This document shows, piece by piece, positions 8,370-19,500 of a stretch of DNA of 64,000 nt. The DNA is from G965215055 sp965242685 (GTDB lineage Bacteria; Pseudomonadota; Gammaproteobacteria; UBA4575), in the NCBI GenBank assembly GCA_965242685.1, contig OZ251487.1, positions 1,736,001 through 1,800,000 of the forward strand, read 5' to 3'. Position 1 is the first letter of the stretch; each line of letters begins with the position of its first letter. The position numbers were made by a program, and so were the translations under genes. The notes under the pieces are model-generated. The model saw only the letters and a program-made list of their open reading frames with translations, was not told where the DNA came from and searched no databases.

Positions 8370-9287
8370 TCATTGTGCCAACGTTGCCAGGATTTCATCG
8401 GCACCTTGTGCCAGCAGGTCTTCGGCGACCCGCCGGCCGAGCTGTACGGGGTTTTCTTTGGCGCCGTGCCGTTCACTGCGGCATATTCCATATCCATCCG
8501 GGTGACCTACCAAGGCGCGCAGCTTGAGGCGCCTGCCGTTTAATTCGGCAAAGCCGGCAATCGGCAGTTGGCAGCCTCCTTGTAACATTTGGCTGACGGT
8601 GCGCTCCGCGGTGACGCATACGTGCGTGTCCGCATGATGCAGCGGTTGAAGCAGAGATTCAACCGCCCTGTCACCTCGTCGGCACTCGATACCGATCACA
8701 CCCTGACCGATCGCGGGCAGGGATTCTTCGGCAGTCAGCCGGCAACGGATGTGATGTCCGAGCCGCAGGCGCTTGAGACCGGCAACGGCAAGGATAATGG
8801 CGTCGTATTTGCCGTTATCCAGCTTGGCCAAGCGAGTATCTACGTTCCCGCGCAACAGTTTTATTTTCAGGTGCGGATAAGCGGCCTTGATCTGACAGGC
8901 GCGCCGCGTGCTTGCCGTGCCCACAATCGCATGACTCGGAAGCGAGGCCGGCGAGTCATAGTAGTTGGAAATAAAGGCATCGCAAGGATCTTCGCGCTTG
9001 AGGGTTGCGGCAATGTGCAAATCGGGCGGCAATTCAACGGGCACGTCTTTCATGGAGTGCACCGCAATATCGGCCTTATTTTCCAGCAAGGCCCGTTGCA
9101 GTTCTTTCACAAACAGCCCTTTGCCGCCTTGAGTCGCCAGTGATTCCTGCAACAGGCGGTCGCCACTGGTGGTCATTTTAACGAGTTCAACCAAAAGTCC
9201 ATCGTGAAATTTACATAACCGTTCGGATACCTCTTCGGCCTGTCGCAAGGCCAATGCACTTTTACGGGTGGCGATTCTGATATGCAC
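8370..9287 (-). CDS. hemC: porphobilinogen deaminase (hydroxymethylbilane synthase)
   Basis: This 305-residue enzyme polymerises four porphobilinogens into hydroxymethylbilane. The N-terminal RIATRKSALALRQAE is the family signature. The catalytic Asp is at residue 81 (HSMKDVP), the TASTRRACQI loop follows, and the dipyrromethane cofactor-binding Cys is Cys239 in LQGGCQLPI. Length agrees with bacterial HemC (about 310). It heads a hemCD operon and is divergent from argH, with under 100 bp between them. Confidence 0.97.
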   Translation of the reverse strand: MHIRIATRKSALALRQAEEVSERLCKFHDGLLVELVKMTTSGDRLLQESLATQGGKGLFVKELQRALLENKADIAVHSMKDVPVELPPDLHIAATLKREDPCDAFISNYYDSPASLPSHAIVGTASTRRACQIKAAYPHLKIKLLRGNVDTRLAKLDNGKYDAIILAVAGLKRLRLGHHIRCRLTAEESLPAIGQGVIGIECRRGDRAVESLLQPLHHADTHVCVTAERTVSQMLQGGCQLPIAGFAELNGRRLKLRALVGHPDGYGICRSERHGAKENPVQLGRRVAEDLLAQGADEILATLAQ

Positions 9288-9379
9288 GGGTGACGAGTTT
9301 TCCTACCTTATAATCGGGTTGAGCGTGTACGTTCGGCGTGATGGTATACTTCCAACTCGCCTTAGCAAGAGTGAATTCA

Positions 9380-10786
9380 ATGAAAAATAAAAGTTCAAAG
9401 CCATGGGCCGGCAGGTTTAGCGAAGCTACGGATGAATTTGTTGAGCAATTTAGCGCATCCGTAGAGTTTGATAAACGACTTTATAAGCAGGATCTTCTCG
9501 TTTCCAAGGTACACGCTCGGATGCTCGCGCGGATCGGCGTACTCAACGACGAGGATTGCAATACTCTGCTCAAGGCCCTGGATACAATCGAGAAGGAAAT
9601 AGAGACGGGGTGTTTTGAGTGGGATATCGGCCTGGAAGACGTGCACATGAACATTGAAGCGCGTCTTACCGCACTGGTGGGGGATGTGGGCAAGCGTATA
9701 CACGCGGGTCGTTCGCGCAATGATCAGGTAGTCACGGACATGCGTCTCTACGTCCGCGGCGTGATTGATGAAATTGACATTCAATTGGAAAAGCTTCAAC
9801 GGGCAATCTTGGCCGTTGCCGAGAGAGAAGCCAATACTGTCATGCCGGGTTTTACCCATTTGCAGGTCGGGCAAGTGATCAGTTTCGGGCATCACATGCT
9901 GGCATGGTTCGAGATGATTTATCGTGATCGGCTGCGGTTGCGGCAATGTCGGAACAGTGCTGATGTCTTGCCTCTCGGCGCCGCCGCGCTGGCCGGCAGT
10001 AATTTTTTACTGGACCGTGACTTTGTTGCTAAACAGTTACACTTTGCGTCGCTTTGTCACAATAGTTTGGATGCGGTCAGCGACCGCGATTTCGCTATTG
10101 AATTTTGCGCATTTGCGGCAATGTTGTTTGCGCATTTTTCACGCATGGCGGAAGAACTTGTGTTGTGGGCCTCGACACAATTTGGTTTTATTGAACTGCC
10201 CGACCGTTTTTGCACCGGTTCTTCCATTATGCCACAAAAAAAGAATCCCGACGTACCCGAGCTTGTGCGCGGCAAAAGTGCGCGCGTTTACGCAAACCTG
10301 TTCGCCTTATTGACCTTGATGAAAAATCAGCCGCTGGCTTACAACAAAGATAACCAGGAGGATAAGGAGCCGTTGTTTGATACGGCGGATACCGTGTGTA
10401 ATTGCGTGGTGGCGTTGGCCAGCATGCTGCCCCACATAAAGGTTAATCGTGAACGCCTGCTGGAAGCGGCGCGGCAGGGTCACGCCACCGCCACCGATCT
10501 GGCTGATTATCTGGTGCAGAAAGGGGTGCCGTTTAGAGACGCACACGAAGTGGTCGGGAAAACGGTGAATTACGCCATTGCCCAAGACAAGAGGCTTGAT
10601 GAACTCAGTTTGCAGGAGTTGCAGAAATTCAGCCCGTCCATCGGCGAGGACGTTTTCGGTTTCCTTTCCGTAGAAGGTTCCCTGGCCGCAAAGAACACCT
10701 ACGGGGGTACGGCGCCGCCGCAGGTTGCCCTGCAACTTGAACGCGCGCGTCAGCGTTTGCGGGACTTCAAGCCCGAGCAGGCATAG
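9380..10786 (+). CDS. argH: argininosuccinate lyase
   Basis: This enzyme splits argininosuccinate into arginine and fumarate, the last step of arginine synthesis. I chose the ATG at 9380 (MKNKSSKPWAGRF), giving 468 residues. An upstream in-frame ATG at 9338 would add 14 residues unlike the family N-terminus. Visible motifs are WAGRFSEATDEFVEQFSAS, HAGRSRNDQVVTDMRLY and the fumarase/lyase signature GSSIMPQKKNPD with the catalytic Ser loop. It is divergent from hemC and converges on the esterase gene with a 10-bp gap. Confidence 0.97.
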   Translation: MKNKSSKPWAGRFSEATDEFVEQFSASVEFDKRLYKQDLLVSKVHARMLARIGVLNDEDCNTLLKALDTIEKEIETGCFEWDIGLEDVHMNIEARLTALVGDVGKRIHAGRSRNDQVVTDMRLYVRGVIDEIDIQLEKLQRAILAVAEREANTVMPGFTHLQVGQVISFGHHMLAWFEMIYRDRLRLRQCRNSADVLPLGAAALAGSNFLLDRDFVAKQLHFASLCHNSLDAVSDRDFAIEFCAFAAMLFAHFSRMAEELVLWASTQFGFIELPDRFCTGSSIMPQKKNPDVPELVRGKSARVYANLFALLTLMKNQPLAYNKDNQEDKEPLFDTADTVCNCVVALASMLPHIKVNRERLLEAARQGHATATDLADYLVQKGVPFRDAHEVVGKTVNYAIAQDKRLDELSLQELQKFSPSIGEDVFGFLSVEGSLAAKNTYGGTAPPQVALQLERARQRLRDFKPEQA

Positions 10787-10796
10787 TCAAGCCCCG

Positions 10797-11462
10797 TCAC
10801 CGCCAGCATTTGAGCAGCCATGTTCGAATGTCGGCGATCTCTTGTGGGCAGACGGTGTGTGCACAAGGGTATTCCCGCCAGCGGACCTGAAAGCCTCGTA
10901 GTTCCAGCAATTTGCGCGCCAGTTGAGCAAAGGCGAGGGGTATGACCTCGTCAAGGTTTCCATGTGCCAGCAATATTGGCGGTGGTTGAGCACCGCGCGC
11001 CGCGTAGCTTTGCAATTGACGGTGCAGCGGCAGATAACAGGACAGGCCGAGCAACCCCGCAAGCGGGCGTTGATAGCGTAAGCCCGCGTACAGTGCCAAT
11101 GCGCCGCCTTGTGAAAAGCCGGCCAGTACGATCCGCCGCGCCCGTATACCTTCTTGTTCTACCTGTCGTTCAATCAAAGAGTGGATTGTCGTTGTCGTTG
11201 CTTGTATTCCTTCGGCGTCTTCTTCACTATCTATATCCAACCCGTAGATGTCGTACCATGCGGGCATGTGCGCACCGTTGTTGATAGTGACTGCGCGCAT
11301 GGGCGCATGGGGAAATATAAAGCGGGCGCGCATCGACTTGGGCAGGTTGAGTTGTTCGACTATCGGCTCAAAATCATGGCCGGTTGCACCCAGGCCGTGC
11401 AACCAGACGACGGCACAATCCGGCTCGGCCTGCGTGTCGATCTGGATTGCGGTGCGTGTCAT
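10797..11462 (-). CDS. alpha/beta-hydrolase, carboxylesterase/phospholipase family
   Basis: This 221-residue cytoplasmic serine hydrolase of the EstB/YpfH-type carboxylesterase family has the N-terminal oxyanion region VVWLHGLGATGHDF. The nucleophile elbow is GFSQGGALAL, the acid lies in LAHGNLDEVIPL, and the catalytic His is in YPCAHTVCPQEI. All triad elements are present, so it should be active. The physiological substrate is unknown. It is convergent with argH and divergent from the lptM-lysA region. Confidence 0.9.
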   Translation of the reverse strand: MTRTAIQIDTQAEPDCAVVWLHGLGATGHDFEPIVEQLNLPKSMRARFIFPHAPMRAVTINNGAHMPAWYDIYGLDIDSEEDAEGIQATTTTIHSLIERQVEQEGIRARRIVLAGFSQGGALALYAGLRYQRPLAGLLGLSCYLPLHRQLQSYAARGAQPPPILLAHGNLDEVIPLAFAQLARKLLELRGFQVRWREYPCAHTVCPQEIADIRTWLLKCWR

Positions 11463-11527
11463 ATATTTACTGTTGCTATCGAGGTATCTATGTAATGATA
11501 GTAGACAGGATGGGATTACGCAGAGAT

Positions 11528-11659
11528 ATGTTACAAATTAGACCTTATTTACTTGTTTTGGTCATTTCTCTTGCCGTTACGGTCTTTGGCTGCGGTCAAA
11601 GCGGTGACCTGTATTTGCCGACAGATGATCCCCAACGGGAACGTGCGGAGAAACCCTAA
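11528..11659 (+). CDS. lptM: small LPS-assembly lipoprotein LptM-like
   Basis: This short lipoprotein has one hydrophobic signal segment (PYLLVLVISLAVTVFGC) ending in a lipobox Cys, followed by GQSGDLYLPTDD. The tail closely resembles LptM/YifL, whose mature part reads CGLKGPLYFP. LptM binds the LptD/LptE LPS translocon at the outer membrane in E. coli. Its position just before lysA matches lptM placement near lysA/dapF in gammaproteobacteria. In-frame ATGs at 11495 and 11510 are alternative starts, and the one at 11495 has a GAGG upstream. Confidence 0.8.
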   Translation: MLQIRPYLLVLVISLAVTVFGCGQSGDLYLPTDDPQRERAEKP

Positions 11660-11745
11660 AATTCACTGACGGTACGGATCGGACGTGGAAGGTTGGCGTG
11701 CGTTCGTAACGACCCCTCTGCGCCGAGGGCCGAACATTTTTCACC

Positions 11746-12996
11746 ATGACTGCATTTCAATATCGTGACCATCTGTTGTATGCAGAAGGCGTAAGTATGT
11801 CGGAGCTTGCCGACACCTATGGTACGCCCTGCTACGTTTATTCCAAAGCCGTAATCGAGGACAATTATCGCGCCTTCAGCGAAGCGCTACAGAACTGGCC
11901 GACCACCATATGTTATGCGGTCAAGGCTAATTCAAACCTTGCGGTACTCGATGTATTGGCAAAGTTGGGAGCGGGCTTCGACATTGTTTCAATCGGTGAA
12001 CTTGAGCGGGTGATGCGTGCGGGAGGGGCACTAAACAAGGTCATATTTTCCGGTGTTGCCAAGCGCGAGGACGAAATCCGTCGCGCGTTGGTTGCGGGCA
12101 TCCATTGTTTTAATATCGAATCGATTGAGGAATTGCAACGTCTGGACATGATTACCCGGGAGATGGACGTACACACCAACGTCTCGGTGCGCGTCAATCC
12201 GGACGTGAATCCGGCGACGCATCCGTATATCTCCACCGGCCTGAAGGAAAGCAAATTCGGTATCGACATCGAACTGGCGCCGGAAATTTATCGACAGATT
12301 ACCGCTTGCAGTCATCTGCACGCCGTCGGCGTGAATTGCCACATCGGTTCACAGCTTTTGGAATTGGCGCCTTTTGCAACGTGCTTCAAACGAATATTTG
12401 AACTGATTGATTGGTTGCAGGCCAGCGGTATTCAAATTCGGTACGTAAACGTGGGCGGAGGACTGGGTATTCGCTATACACGGGAGGATCAGGCCCCGAC
12501 CCCGGCCGAATACGCGCGCGTGATCGCACCGTTCATGCAGACCGGGGGACTTGAGTTGTTCGTCGAACCCGGGCGCGCGATTGTAGGGGAGGCCGGCGTA
12601 TTGCTTGCGCGAGTGGAACACATCAAGCGCACGTCTGAAAAGAATTTTGCTTTGATCGACGCCGCGATGAACGATTTTATGCGCCCGTGTCTGTACTCGG
12701 CCCGGCACGACATCGGCGAAGTATGTCGTGACGGAAGTGACGAAGCCGTCTATGACGTGGTTGGCCCGGTGTGTGAGAGCGCGGATTTTTTAGGCAAAGG
12801 GCGGCGCTTGCGCATACGCGAAGGTAGCGTGTTGGCGATTCATGCCGCGGGGGCGTATGGCTTCGTGATGGCAAGCAACTATAACTCTCGCGTGCGCGCC
12901 GCCGAAGTTCTCGTCGACGGGGAACAGGCCTGGTTGGTGCGCCGGCGGGATACCATTGAGCAGCTGTTTGAGAATGAAATCATTCCGTGCGGGTGA
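11746..12996 (+). CDS. lysA: diaminopimelate decarboxylase
   Basis: This 416-residue PLP enzyme of the alanine-racemase-like fold III decarboxylates meso-diaminopimelate to lysine. The PLP Lys is Lys60 in TICYAVKANSNLAV. The family patterns GAGFDIVSIGEL, NCHIGSQ, VNVGGGLGI, EPGRAIV and CESADFLGK are all visible, the last carrying the active-site Cys from the partner subunit. Length matches the family. It lies between lptM and the CoA-binding gene, with dapF beyond the autotransporter. Confidence 0.97.
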   Translation: MTAFQYRDHLLYAEGVSMSELADTYGTPCYVYSKAVIEDNYRAFSEALQNWPTTICYAVKANSNLAVLDVLAKLGAGFDIVSIGELERVMRAGGALNKVIFSGVAKREDEIRRALVAGIHCFNIESIEELQRLDMITREMDVHTNVSVRVNPDVNPATHPYISTGLKESKFGIDIELAPEIYRQITACSHLHAVGVNCHIGSQLLELAPFATCFKRIFELIDWLQASGIQIRYVNVGGGLGIRYTREDQAPTPAEYARVIAPFMQTGGLELFVEPGRAIVGEAGVLLARVEHIKRTSEKNFALIDAAMNDFMRPCLYSARHDIGEVCRDGSDEAVYDVVGPVCESADFLGKGRRLRIREGSVLAIHAAGAYGFVMASNYNSRVRAAEVLVDGEQAWLVRRRDTIEQLFENEIIPCG

Positions 12997-13115
12997 TTTA
13001 ACGATTGCCGCATCCGGGCCAACGTGTTGGGTGAAAGTCCGATCGTATTCGCGGCAACATTATCCCGCACGGTATCTTATCCGCGGTATGCGCGCGCTCG
13101 GACGATCCACCCGGC

Positions 13116-13553
13116 ATGAATGAGACCGGCTCTTACCATCCCCCCGGCGATGCAGAGATCATCCGTCTGTACAAGGAGAGCAAACACATCGCCGTAGTGG
13201 GTTTGTCGCCCAGGCCGTACCGCCCCAGTCACTTTGTCGCCGCGCGCATGCAAGAATTCGGTTTTGATATTATTCCCATAAATCCGACGGTGGCGGAGAT
13301 ATCGGGTTTAAAGGCGTATGCTTCCTTGCGGGAACTGCCTTTTCCGGTTGATCTGGTCAACGTGTTTCGGGCGGCGGAACACGTACCGGCAATCGTTGAT
13401 CAGTGTATAAATAAAAAAGCCAAGGCGATCTGGTTACAGGAAGGCGTCGTAGACGCGGACAGTGCGGCCAAGGCGCGCGCCGCGGGAATATTGACCGTGA
13501 TGGACCGGTGCATTTACAAGGAATACGTGCGGTTGATGAAGCCGCCCCGGTAA
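13116..13553 (+). CDS. CoA-binding domain protein (YccU-type)
   Basis: This 145-residue single-domain Rossmann-like protein begins its fold with KHIAVVGLSPRPYRPSHFVAARMQEFGFDIIPINP, the CoA-binding domain pattern found in succinyl-CoA synthetase alpha. The end KAIWLQEGVVDADSAAKARAAGILTVMDRCIYKE is typical of the stand-alone YccU family. No catalytic domain is attached. The family's cellular role is not established. It converges on the autotransporter gene with a 31-bp gap. Confidence 0.9.
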   Translation: MNETGSYHPPGDAEIIRLYKESKHIAVVGLSPRPYRPSHFVAARMQEFGFDIIPINPTVAEISGLKAYASLRELPFPVDLVNVFRAAEHVPAIVDQCINKKAKAIWLQEGVVDADSAAKARAAGILTVMDRCIYKEYVRLMKPPR

Positions 13554-13584
13554 CACAGTGAAGAAAACGTTCTTAGACTCCTCG

Positions 13585-16500
13585 CTACCACCTTATCCCG
13601 GCGTTCAGGATGATGCCGTAGTCGGTGTCGGCGCGGTGTTTCTCGAGACGGTCGCCTTCCACATTCAGCGTCAGCGTCTCACTCAGTCTGAAGTGGCCGC
13701 CGATACGGTAGCGGTGTCCTTCCTCCAGTACGCTCATCCCCAGATACGGCGTTAGCAGGCCGCGCGCATGGTACATCCCATAGCTTATCTCGGTCTCCAG
13801 CTGCATTGACGGATCGTCTTTGTCGTCTTTTTTCTTCAGTGCCAGGCCTTGCTCCCACAACTCGCGTGCATTGCCGTCGGGATGGCCGTAAGTCGGCGAT
13901 ATGCGTAACGCCAGGCCGCGTCCGTCGGGGCGCGGCGACAGTTCGATGGCGCCCCCCAGGCCCCATTCGTCCAGTGCACCCCTGTGCGCCAGCAATACTC
14001 GCCCGTTGGCGTTTATTTTCACTCTTGTCGCCGGGCTGTCGTAGTCCAGACTGCCGCCCAGTTCCGCGCCGTGTCCGGTCTCGCCGTCGCCGCCGTCGTA
14101 GCGGGCGCCCAGTTCCAGCGAAGATGTGAGGTACGCGCCGGATTCCAGGGTTGCATGGCGCGTCGCTTCGGCCGCTACCCGGAGCCGACGGGTGTCAATT
14201 TTTAGACCGTCAATGAGGTCGCCGTTGTTTTTCACGCGCCATTGCGTGACCCAGCCTTCGCCTTTGAGGTCAACCGTCACGGTGTCGGTGTCGTATACCC
14301 GCATATTGCCGCCCGCCGCCGCGGTCTTGAGGATACTGTCGCTGTCCTGTTTGTTTCCGATCTGGTCATCGTCGATTTCGATCTCGCCTTCGCCGTAGCC
14401 CAGTGTCGCCCACAGGCGCGCGCCCTTTGCCATCGTCCAGCCGATATAGGGGTGAAGGCTGGCTATCTCGCTCTCGTGATCGCCCTTTGATGCGCCCTTG
14501 TAGTCGACGTCGCTCTCGAACCACGAGGCGGCCACGCCCGCTATTTTGCCGTCACCCAGGTCTGCGTCTATGCCGATTTGATAGCTGTAGACATCTCCGT
14601 CCCAGTCAATCGGCTTGTCGTCCAGGGACAGGTGTTTCCAGTTGCCGGCACTCCACAAAGTTAGGTTTTCCGTGCTCGGCATGCCTTGTTTCAGCGGCAT
14701 GGCGAAGTGTTTGCCGTTTAGTGCCTTGCGCCATTTGAAGGTGCCGTCTTCCAGTGCCTGTGAGTTGTTTCGCAATAGTTGCTTCAACGAGGCGGCCGAG
14801 TCGGTTTTATTGTCTCCCGAGGCGGCGCGTTGCAGTCTGTCGGTGATGGCGTCCACCACGCCGCTCGTCAGCGCCCGTGCTAATTCCGGTATGATGGCCT
14901 CGTTGATATCGCGCAGTCGCGCGCGCTCTTTTTCCTTGTCGGTATCTCCGTCGTCGCGCCCGGATCGCATGCTGGCATAGCCTACCGCAAACGGCGAGAA
15001 TTCCGTCAAGCCGCCCGCGCACAATATGTCTTGGCGCGATCTGATGACGGCGACATCTGCCGCCGGCTCCCATGCGTTGCGGTTTTCATTGTAGTGCATC
15101 AGCAACAGGTTTTCGCCCTGCATACCCGCTTCATCACGCATCTTGTCGCTCACTGGCAGACAGATTTCCGCGCCGCCCGTCGGCAGCGGACTGACCTCGA
15201 CATCCACCATTACGCCCACCCCGTCATGGTCGGTCAGTGCATAGGTGCCGCTTGACGACGGGATGTTCGCGGCCGGTCTGGAAAGCGTAACCGTCACCGC
15301 TTGGGTGAGTGTCGGCAGTTCGATCTCTACGCCTTTCGGTACGTCCTCTTCGACCGTTACCGTTACCCACTGACCGCTGATGCTGTAAAGGGTCGTGCCC
15401 GGCGGCGGGTCGCCGATGATGTGGTCGCCGCTCACCGCCACGGCTACGGTGTCCGCTTGGGTCACCGATCCGTAGCTGCCTACCGTATGGCTCAGGGTCA
15501 CGCCGCCCTCGGCGTAGTCGTCCATATCTGCCAATGCGCTCACCGTCACGGTCTGTGCGCCGTTCCAGTTGGCGGCCGTGAACGTCAGGACGGCCGGAGT
15601 GGCGATCACGTCGCCGTCACTGCTGGCGATCGTGATCGTGACGTTTTCCACGGGCACACTGTCGAGTTTTAGCGTATAGGTGTCGCTTCCGCCTTCCATT
15701 ATCACCAGGTTGCGCGGAGTTGCCGTCACGCCCGGGTTGTCGTCGTCGGTGGTGGTCACGCGCACCTCATGGGGACTCAGGGAGTTGTAGTTGCTGGTGT
15801 AGCCGCTCGAGTGGGTCAGTACGATGTCGAACGTTTGGTCGCCGTCTGCCACGTTGTCGTCCATGCCGGTGACCGTCACGGTCTGCGGGCTGTTCCAGTT
15901 GGCGGTAGAGAATACCAGGCTGGTCGGATTGACCGTGCCTTCATTCTCGTTGTTGCTGGATATGGAGATTCCGATGTCCCCCGTCGGCTCGCTGCCCAGT
16001 GTGACGATGAATGTGTCGGTGGTGCCGCTTTCCGAGACTTCGGTCGCGCCCGAGGTTTCGATCTTCAGGCTCACCGCGTCGTCATCGGTGGTGGTTGTCC
16101 GTACGCGATTGGTAACCCCGACGTAGTTGGGATCGTCGCCTCCATCCTCGCCTGACTCTTGCACCATTGTTTGGATGGCATAGGTTTGATCGCCGTCTAC
16201 CACGTCGTCGTTCACGCCGGTGACCGTCACGGTCTGTGCCTGGTTCCAGTTTGAGGTGCTAAATCGCAGCGTCGTCGAGGTCGCCGGGGCGGTGTCGCCC
16301 GCCTTGGATACCAGGGCCTCGGAAGCGTCGCCGCTGAGTATGTTTATTGTCATGCCCACCGTCGGTTGGGTATCGAGGACGACGGTGAACGTATCGGTGG
16401 TGCCGCGTTCCGAGACTGTGGTCGCGCCCGCGGTCTCGGTTATCGTAATTCCCGCCTGGTCGTCGTCGGTGGTGGTCGCGAGCACGTTTACGTTGGCCAG

Positions 16501-19500
16501 GCTGTTATAGTCGGAGTCGGTACTTGATGGATTTAACACGACGTTCCAAAGCCTGTCGCCGCCATCCACGTCGTCGTTCACGCCAGTCGCGGTCACGGTT
16601 TGCGGCTGGTTCCAGTTGGCGGTACCAAACGTCAGACTGGCCGGGCTTACCGTGCCTCGAGCGGTGTTTGAACTGCTCACGGCAACAGTGACATCGGCCG
16701 TCGGCTCCTTGCCGAGCTTCACTACAAAGGTCGCCGTATTGTCGTTTCCCGCCGCCTCCGTTACTGTCACGCTGGTCACGCCCGTGGCGAACCCCGCCGC
16801 GTCGTCGTCAAGGACAATTTCCCGAACGGTGAACGAGATGCTGTTGTAGTAACCGTCCCCGGAATTGCTTGCGCTGCTTGCTATGCTCACCGAAAATCTC
16901 CTGGTGGGAGAGTTGACTATATTGTCGTTAATGCCCGTTACTTCGATAGTCTGTGGCTGGTTCCAGTTGCTCGGGCCGAAACGCTTGACTGCGGTGGAGA
17001 ACGAAGCGGTGCCGGTGGCGGGATTGGTTGGGGTTAAAGTTATGTCGCCGTGCGGTTTGCTCCCCAATTTAAGGTGTACGACGGCGACGTCGCCCCGTTC
17101 CGTTGCCATGCCCGTTATGTACCGGATGATGCCGGCCGAGTCGTTATCGGTGGTAAGTACGCTCACGGCCTGGGCCGATAAACCGCTGTAGTTGCCGTCG
17201 CTGCTGGTTGGTGCCGCCACGGTGACGTTCCAGGTCTGGTTGAGCTGGTCAATATAGTCGCGCACGCCGGTGACGGTCACGGTTTGCGGCCGGTTCCAGT
17301 TGGCGGCGCCGAACGTCAGTGTTGTCGAGGTCGCCGGGGCGTCGTCGCCCGCCTTGGATACCTTGCCCTGGCCGGTGTTGCCGCTGGTTACGGCAATCAT
17401 TACGTCCGCCGTCGGTTGGGTGTCGAGGACGACGGTGAATGTATCGGTGGTGCCGCGCTCCGAGACTGTGGTTGCGCCCGCGGTCTCGGTTATCGTAACG
17501 CCCGCGGTTCCGGGGACGTCGGTGGTGGTCGCGCTTACGTTCACGTTGCTCAAACTACCGTAGCCGTCGTCGGTACTCGATAGGCCAAGCACGATGCTGT
17601 AGGTTTGGGTGCCGTCAATTGAGCTGTCGCCGACGCCGGTGACGGTCACGGTTTGCGGCTGGTTCCAGTTGGCGGTACCAAACGTCAGGCTGATCGGGCT
17701 TGCCGTGCCTTCGCCCGGGTCGCTGCTGGTTGCCCGAATGACGACGTTCGCCGTCGGTTGGGTATCGAGGACGACGGTGAATGTATCGGTGGTGCCGCTT
17801 TCCGAGACTTCGGTCGCACCCGAGGTTTCGGTTATCGTAACGCCCGCGGTATCGCCGGCGTCGGTGGTGGTTATCGCCATGCGGCGGGCGCTTAGGCCCC
17901 GGTAATCGGCGTCGCCGGCGGTTACTTTTAGTACGATCTCATAGCTCTGTGTACCGTCCATTGAATTGTCGTCCATGCCGGTGACGGTCACGGTTTGCGG
18001 CTGGTTCCAGTTGGCGGCGCCGAACGTTAGACTGGCCGGGCTCACCGTGCCTTCGCCCAGGTCGCTGCTGGTTACGGTGATCGTGGTGTTGACGACCGGC
18101 TGGGTGTCCAGCACGACGGTGAAGCTGGCCATGCCGCCTGTTTCGGTCGGCTGGCCGGTTATCCCGCTCACCGTGATTCCCGCCTCGTCGTCGTCAATGG
18201 TGATCATGTCGACTCTCTTGATCGGCAGGGCGTTATAAAAGGCGTCGCCTTGGGTTGTTTCTAGCATGATCTCGTAGGTCTGATCGCCGTCGTTTGCTAT
18301 GTCGTCCATGCCGGTGACGGTCACGGTTTGCGGCTGGTTCCAGTTGGCGGTACCAAACGTCAGGCTGATCGGGCTTGCCGTGCCTTCGCCCGGGTCGCTG
18401 CTGGTTACGGTGATCGTGGTGCTGATGGCCGGCTGGGTGTCCAGCACGACGGTGAAGCTGGCCATGTCGCCCGTTTCGGTCGGCTGGCCGGTTATCTCGC
18501 TCACCGTGATTCCCGCCTCGTCGTTTTCCCTCGTTCGCGCGCTGACGACGGTGTTGTCCAGAGCATTGTAGTCGGAGTCGCTACTTGATGGGTCCAACAC
18601 GACGTTCCAAAGTAGCCCGTTGCCGTTGTATACGCCGTCGTTCACGCCGGTCACGGTCACGGTTTGCATCTGGTTCCAGTTGGCGGTACCGAACGTCAGG
18701 CTGGCCGGGCTCACCGTGCCTTCGTCTGTGTTGGTGCTGGTTACGTCAACGGTGACAGCAGCCGTTGGCACCTTGCCGAGCCTCACCTCAAAGGTTGCCG
18801 TATTGTCGTTTCCCGCCTCCTCCGTTACCGTCACGCTGGTCTCGCTCGTGGCGATCCCCACGGCATCGTCGTCAAAGATGGTGCCCGAAATAGTTGTGTC
18901 GCTCGTGGAGGAATGGTAGAAGTTGTCGGCAGCGGGTTGTGTTGAAGTGAATTCAATAGTGATCGACCAGGTTCGGGAGGGGCTATTGGTCATACTGTCG
19001 TCATTGCCCCTTATTTCAATGGTCTGCGGCTGGTTCCAGTTGCCCGGGCCGAAAGACCTATTGGGAGTAAGGAGCGTAGCGCCAGGGCTGGTACTGCTTA
19101 TGTCCGCGGTGACGGTGCCGTGCGGTTGGCTTCCCAATCTGAGGGATAGGGTGGCAATGCCGCCCCATTCCGTTGCCTGACCCATTGTGGTCGTAATGAC
19201 GCTCGCCGAATCAGTGTTGGTGGTCGTCACCGTGACGTTCTGCGTCAGGTTGTTGTAATCGGTATCCTGGCTGGTGGAGGTCAGTACGACGTTCCAGGTC
19301 TGGTTGGCCTGGTCAATGTAGTCGTGCACGCCGGTCACCGTTACCGTCTGCGGAGCGTCCCAACTGGTGGAGGTGAACGTCAGGTTGCTCGGACTCGCCG
19401 TGCCCCGGTTTTCATTGCCGCTGTTTATGTTGACGGTGACGTTGGCATCGGGTTGTTCTTCCAGCGTCACGGTGAAGGTCTGCACGTTTGTTGGCCCCGT

